A DNA stretch of 64,000 nucleotides. Origin: CAG-791 sp045130475 (GTDB lineage Bacteria; Bacillota; Clostridia; Lachnospirales; Lachnospiraceae). The stretch spans positions 1 through 64,000 of the forward strand of contig JBGUPU010000034.1 in the NCBI GenBank assembly GCA_045130475.1, written 5' to 3'. Under the pieces are notes generated by a model. It had not been told where the DNA came from and ran no database searches. It saw only the letters and a list, made by a program, of their open reading frames with translations. Below, piece by piece: positions 61,384 to 64,000 of the stretch (its first letter is position 1; each line of letters opens with the position of its first letter). A program made the position numbers and the translations under genes.

Positions 61384-61689
61384 TTAGCCGGGATTCTCGT
61401 TGTAGGATTTCATTCTTGAAAACACCATAGTATAACCGTCGTTGCCGTAATTCAAAGAACGGTTTACTCGGCTGATGGTAGCAGTGGAAGCACCTGTCTT
61501 CTCGGCGATCTTAAGATATGTATCTTTCCGTTTTAGCATGGATGCAACTTCAAAACGCTGAGAAAGAGAAAGCAGTTCATTTACCGTGCAAAGGTCCTCA
61601 AAAAACTCATAGCATTCCTCCTCATTCTCCAATGTCAGAATTGCTTCGAAAAGGTGGCTGACTGCATCTGTTCTGATTTTGTTATTCAT
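61384..61689 (-). CDS. YerC/TrpR-like transcriptional regulator
   Basis: The protein of about 101 residues has the YerC/TrpR helix-turn-helix: FFEDLCTVNELLSLSQRFEV and IAEKTGASTATISRVNRSLN. This short TrpR-superfamily protein is widespread in Firmicutes; the signal it senses is not established. GGGGGT five bases before the ATG at 61689 fixes the start. It is the first gene of a pair with yfhO. The gap to the divergent cold-shock gene (61690-61957) carries both promoters. Confidence 0.9.
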   Translation of the reverse strand: MNNKIRTDAVSHLFEAILTLENEEECYEFFEDLCTVNELLSLSQRFEVASMLKRKDTYLKIAEKTGASTATISRVNRSLNYGNDGYTMVFSRMKSYNENPG

Positions 61690-61841
61690 GAATACCCCCA
61701 CTTGGAATCATGGTTGCTTAAGGACTTTTCTATTTTAGCATTTTACAACGTTGAAGTAAAGAAGTTGGTTATTCAATAATGCATATTAGTGCAAAAATAA
61801 ATATTTGTCCAGACAGTTGATATTTGTATTACAAATAATTC

Positions 61842-61870
61842 TTTACATTTTTCACCACTTGTGTTATGTT
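61842..61870 (+). promoter_or_regulatory. Cold-shock gene promoter
   Basis: TTTACA (61842-61847) and TATGTT (61865-61870) are separated by 17 bases and read toward the cold-shock gene. The predicted leader of about 80 bases is AT-rich, which would suit temperature-dependent control, but no known cold-box is evident. Confidence 0.6.
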
Positions 61871-61957
61871 GAAATCGTTGCACAATCGGGTACTATTCAT
61901 TACTTTTTTTGTGCATAATACATGTCATATTAATTTTTGTTATTGGAGGTGCCAGCA

Positions 61958-62158
61958 ATGAGCAAAGGAACTGTCAAGTGGTTCAATAATCAGAAAGGTT
62001 TCGGATTTATTTCTGATGCTGAAGGCAACGATGTCTTCGTACATTTCAGCGGAATCAACCAGGAGGGATTCAAGTCTCTCGAAGAGGGTGAAGCTGTTGA
62101 GTATGATGTTGTCCAGGGTCAGAAAGGTCCCCAGGCCGTCAACGTAACCAAGATCTGA
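61958..62158 (+). CDS. Cold-shock protein (CspA family)
   Basis: The 66-residue protein is a single cold-shock domain: GTVKWFNNQKGFGFISDAEG with RNP1, then DVFVHFSGI with RNP2, and ALNPQAVNVTKI-like ending GPQAVNVTKI. It binds single-stranded RNA and DNA and melts RNA secondary structure. GGAGGT eight bases before the ATG at 61958 supports the start; the frame is open seven codons upstream. The gene is single and ends with its own terminator. Confidence 0.97.
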   Translation: MSKGTVKWFNNQKGFGFISDAEGNDVFVHFSGINQEGFKSLEEGEAVEYDVVQGQKGPQAVNVTKI

Positions 62159-62231
62159 GAAAAAATAGCCATTTGACGATTATTCTTCTTTTCAGGAAGA
62201 GTGAGTAATAAATAAATGATATAAAACAGCG

Positions 62232-62261
62232 AAAGCCGGTACATGCATTTGTACCGGCTTT
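62232..62261 (+). terminator. Cold-shock gene terminator
   Basis: AAAGCCGGTACA pairs with TGTACCGGCTTT over 12 bases, with a 6-base loop, and TGTTGT follows. A second GC hairpin at about 62313-62337 may act for the convergent hisA gene. Confidence 0.88.
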
Positions 62262-62336
62262 GTTGTATACAGATTTTTTCCGGACAGGCATCCTCTGTCT
62301 GCGTCATAAGGTAAAGGCCGCGGTCCTGATCCGCGG

Positions 62337-63182
62337 TCAGAAAGAGGCTGCCCGGGCAGCTAGCTGATCAAGGTCGAGTGTTCCGCCGAAGATTTCGAGG
62401 GCACTTCCCACGGTGACATCAAGTCTTCCCCTGGAATAAGACGCGATCCTGGCCAGGTCTTCTGCGGCGTGGATCCCGCCGGCATAGGTGACGGGAAATC
62501 CTGTTTCGCTGCAGAATGATCCGAGAATACTGACCAGATCCTCCTGGATCCCGCCTCTTTTACCCTCAACATCCGCCGCATGAATAAGGAACTCATCACA
62601 GTGGCTGCAGAGTGCCCGAAGATTTTCCGGGGTAATGGTCCATGCGGTGAATTTCTGCCATCTGTCTGTGACAACAGCATATTGCGCGGACTGCAGCGGG
62701 GTGCCCTTCCTGCTGCGGGCAATTTCTTCTCCCGCAGAATCCGTGCACTTGCGGCAGCTGAGATCCAGCACAAGGCGGTCTGTGCCGACAGCCCTTTTCA
62801 TCTTTTCAAGACGCTCCTCATCGAGAGTGCCTCCATGAAAGACATAGGATGTCACAATGACATGGGATGCACCGGCATCCAGAAACCGGGATGCATTTTC
62901 CGGGGTGATCCCGCCTCCGATCTGCATGCCCCCGGGATAGGCGGCCAGTGCGGACATGGCCTGGGCCCGGTCGGCTTCATAGGCTTCCGGGTCTTTTGCG
63001 GCGCTGTCCAGAAGAATAATGTGTCCGCCAGCCAGTCCTTTTTCGCGGTAGAGGGAAGCGTAATAAGAAGCATCGCGGTCAGAGACGAAGTTCTCCCTGA
63101 CAGCCTGGCCTACTCTGATCGAGCCGCCGACGATCTGCTTGACACGCCCTCCGTGAATATCTATGCAGGGACGTAATCTCAT
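62337..63182 (-). CDS. hisA: Eukaryote-type HisA (ProFAR isomerase)
   Basis: The 281-residue protein begins LRPCIDIHGGRVKQIVGGSI, which resembles fungal and plant HIS6/HisA more than the usual bacterial form. The TIM-barrel phosphate loops GGMQIGGGITPENASRFLDA and FPVTYAGGIHAAEDLARIAS are intact. It catalyses the fourth histidine step, isomerising ProFAR to PRFAR. It lies in a lysine-pathway neighbourhood, with dapB just upstream, rather than in a his operon. AAGGAG precedes the ATG. The family call is from motif memory and would be settled by a tree. Confidence 0.85.
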   Translation of the reverse strand: MRLRPCIDIHGGRVKQIVGGSIRVGQAVRENFVSDRDASYYASLYREKGLAGGHIILLDSAAKDPEAYEADRAQAMSALAAYPGGMQIGGGITPENASRFLDAGASHVIVTSYVFHGGTLDEERLEKMKRAVGTDRLVLDLSCRKCTDSAGEEIARSRKGTPLQSAQYAVVTDRWQKFTAWTITPENLRALCSHCDEFLIHAADVEGKRGGIQEDLVSILGSFCSETGFPVTYAGGIHAAEDLARIASYSRGRLDVTVGSALEIFGGTLDLDQLAARAASF

Positions 63183-63204
63183 AGTTTCTCCTTACCGGTC
63201 CTAT

Positions 63205-63960
63205 TTACGCCAGGACATCATGCATGGTGTAAAGTCCCGGGGCCTTGCCGGCGAGGAACTTGGCAGCTTCGACCGCTCCTTTGCCGAACACAGCACGGCT
63301 GTACGCCCTGTGGGAGAATGTGATGACCTCATCCTCTCCTGCAAAGATTACGTCGTGGTCCCCTACGATGGTGCCGCCGCGCACTGCCGAGATGCCGATT
63401 TCTTTCTCCCGGCGTTTCTCGCGTCTGGTAGAGCGGTCGTAGACATAATCATAGGCGCCGTCCATGGCGTCATTAATGCTGTCGGCCAGGGCAATCGCTG
63501 TTCCGCTGGGTGCATCGAGCTTCTGGTTGTGGTGCTTTTCAACGATCTCGATATCGAAGCCTGCCGCTGCGAGCTTGGGAGCAGCCTCGGCCAGAAGTGT
63601 CTGAAGCAGGTTGATGCCGACGGACATATTGGCGCTCTTGAGAACGGCGACCTTCTCCGCGGTCTGCTTCATTGCAGAAGTCTGCTCTTCAGAAAGTCCT
63701 GTGGTACAGACTACAACAGGAATCTGACGGGATGCGCTGTATGCAAACAGGCCTTCCATCGCTGCCGCTGTTGAGAAGTCAATAATGACATCCGCTTCTT
63801 CCCCGCACTCATCAAGGGATGCATATACAGGAAAGTCCGCGTAAGCGCTTCCGAATGCATCAATTCCGGCAACGATCAGGATGCCGGCATCTCTGGAAAC
63901 GATGTCCGCGATCATATGTCCCATGCGCCCGCAGGCGCCGTGAAGTATTGCCTTAACCAT
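63205..63960 (-). CDS. dapB: 4-hydroxy-tetrahydrodipicolinate reductase
   Basis: The 251-residue enzyme has the NAD(P)-binding GACGRMGHMIADI at its N-terminus, the catalytic block VEKHHNQKLDAPSGTAIALA, and a C-terminal THDP-binding domain ending GLYTMHDVLA. It performs the second committed step of lysine and diaminopimelate synthesis. AAGGAG lies before the ATG at 63960. The hisA gene starts 22 bases downstream. The last 40 bases of the window hold only its ribosome site and the 3' edge of an unseen upstream gene, possibly dapA. Confidence 0.96.
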   Translation of the reverse strand: MVKAILHGACGRMGHMIADIVSRDAGILIVAGIDAFGSAYADFPVYASLDECGEEADVIIDFSTAAAMEGLFAYSASRQIPVVVCTTGLSEEQTSAMKQTAEKVAVLKSANMSVGINLLQTLLAEAAPKLAAAGFDIEIVEKHHNQKLDAPSGTAIALADSINDAMDGAYDYVYDRSTRREKRREKEIGISAVRGGTIVGDHDVIFAGEDEVITFSHRAYSRAVFGKGAVEAAKFLAGKAPGLYTMHDVLA

Positions 63961-64000
63961 CTGTGTCTCCTTCGCTGTTCTTGATAATCCCTGCTCTTCC

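Noticed and set aside
1..64000. Prophage, complete insertion sequence or anti-phage defence island
   Set aside because: No integrase, transposase, capsid, toxin-antitoxin pair or restriction gene was recognised. The MoxR/vWA operon can resemble some defence loci, but its DUF58-vWA-TPR order is the ordinary Bat arrangement.

Overview
The window reads as chromosome of an anaerobic, low-to-mid GC Gram-positive bacterium, most likely class Clostridia and plausibly Lachnospiraceae. The evidence is strong AGGAGG-type ribosome binding sites, many hairpin-plus-T terminators, lipobox lipoproteins, a hybrid-cluster protein locus, a three-subunit NAD-linked [FeFe] hydrogenase and a YerC/TrpR-like regulator. 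The taxonomic call is an inference from gene content; no rRNA or tRNA gene is present to confirm it. Most genes lie on the minus strand.

Region by region. 0-1.2 kb is a degraded zone: a structured RNA resembling HEARO/IscB omega RNA with no nuclease gene beside it, then two gene remnants (radical SAM, TetR) joined head to head. 1.2-4.4 kb is an HcpR-like regulator divergent from a ferredoxin and hydroxylamine reductase (hcp), with a palindromic operator between them. 4.4-23.6 kb is a mosaic of mostly single genes: M1 peptidase lipoprotein, GH13 amylase, methyltransferase, two nitroreductases, amidohydrolase, acetyltransferases, several HTH regulators, glutathione peroxidase next to a frameshifted rubredoxin, ThrE-type exporter, DUF1848 protein, DNA polymerase IV and YczE-like membrane protein. 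23.9-30.2 kb is a six-gene MoxR/DUF58/vWA/TPR ('Bat'-like) operon. 30.3-39.8 kb is a ten-gene Mrp/Mbh-type cation antiporter operon with four NuoL/M/N-like subunits and no redox subunits; a seven-copy 15-bp tandem repeat sits inside it. 40-45.2 kb is sbcDC. 46.4-50.5 kb is the [FeFe] hydrogenase operon (HndA/C/D or HydCBA type). 51-53.6 kb holds TetR and MocR regulators. 53.7-64 kb holds aspartate-family amino acid genes (PheB-like ACT protein, hom, aspartokinase, dapB) together with glnS, YfhO, YerC, a cold-shock protein and a eukaryote-type HisA.

How the parts may work together. Electron bifurcation by the hydrogenase and ion transport by the Mrp-like complex would both serve redox and ion balance in an anaerobe. 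Hcp, nitroreductases, glutathione peroxidase and rubredoxin point to nitrosative and oxidative stress defence. The most unusual signals are the orphan HEARO-like RNA, the XRE regulator fused to a superoxide-reductase-like domain with one iron ligand replaced, the antiporter subunit with altered channel residues, the tandem repeat inside the antiporter operon, and several broken genes with precise lesions. I did not find a CRISPR array, prophage, complete insertion sequence or a convincing new defence system.
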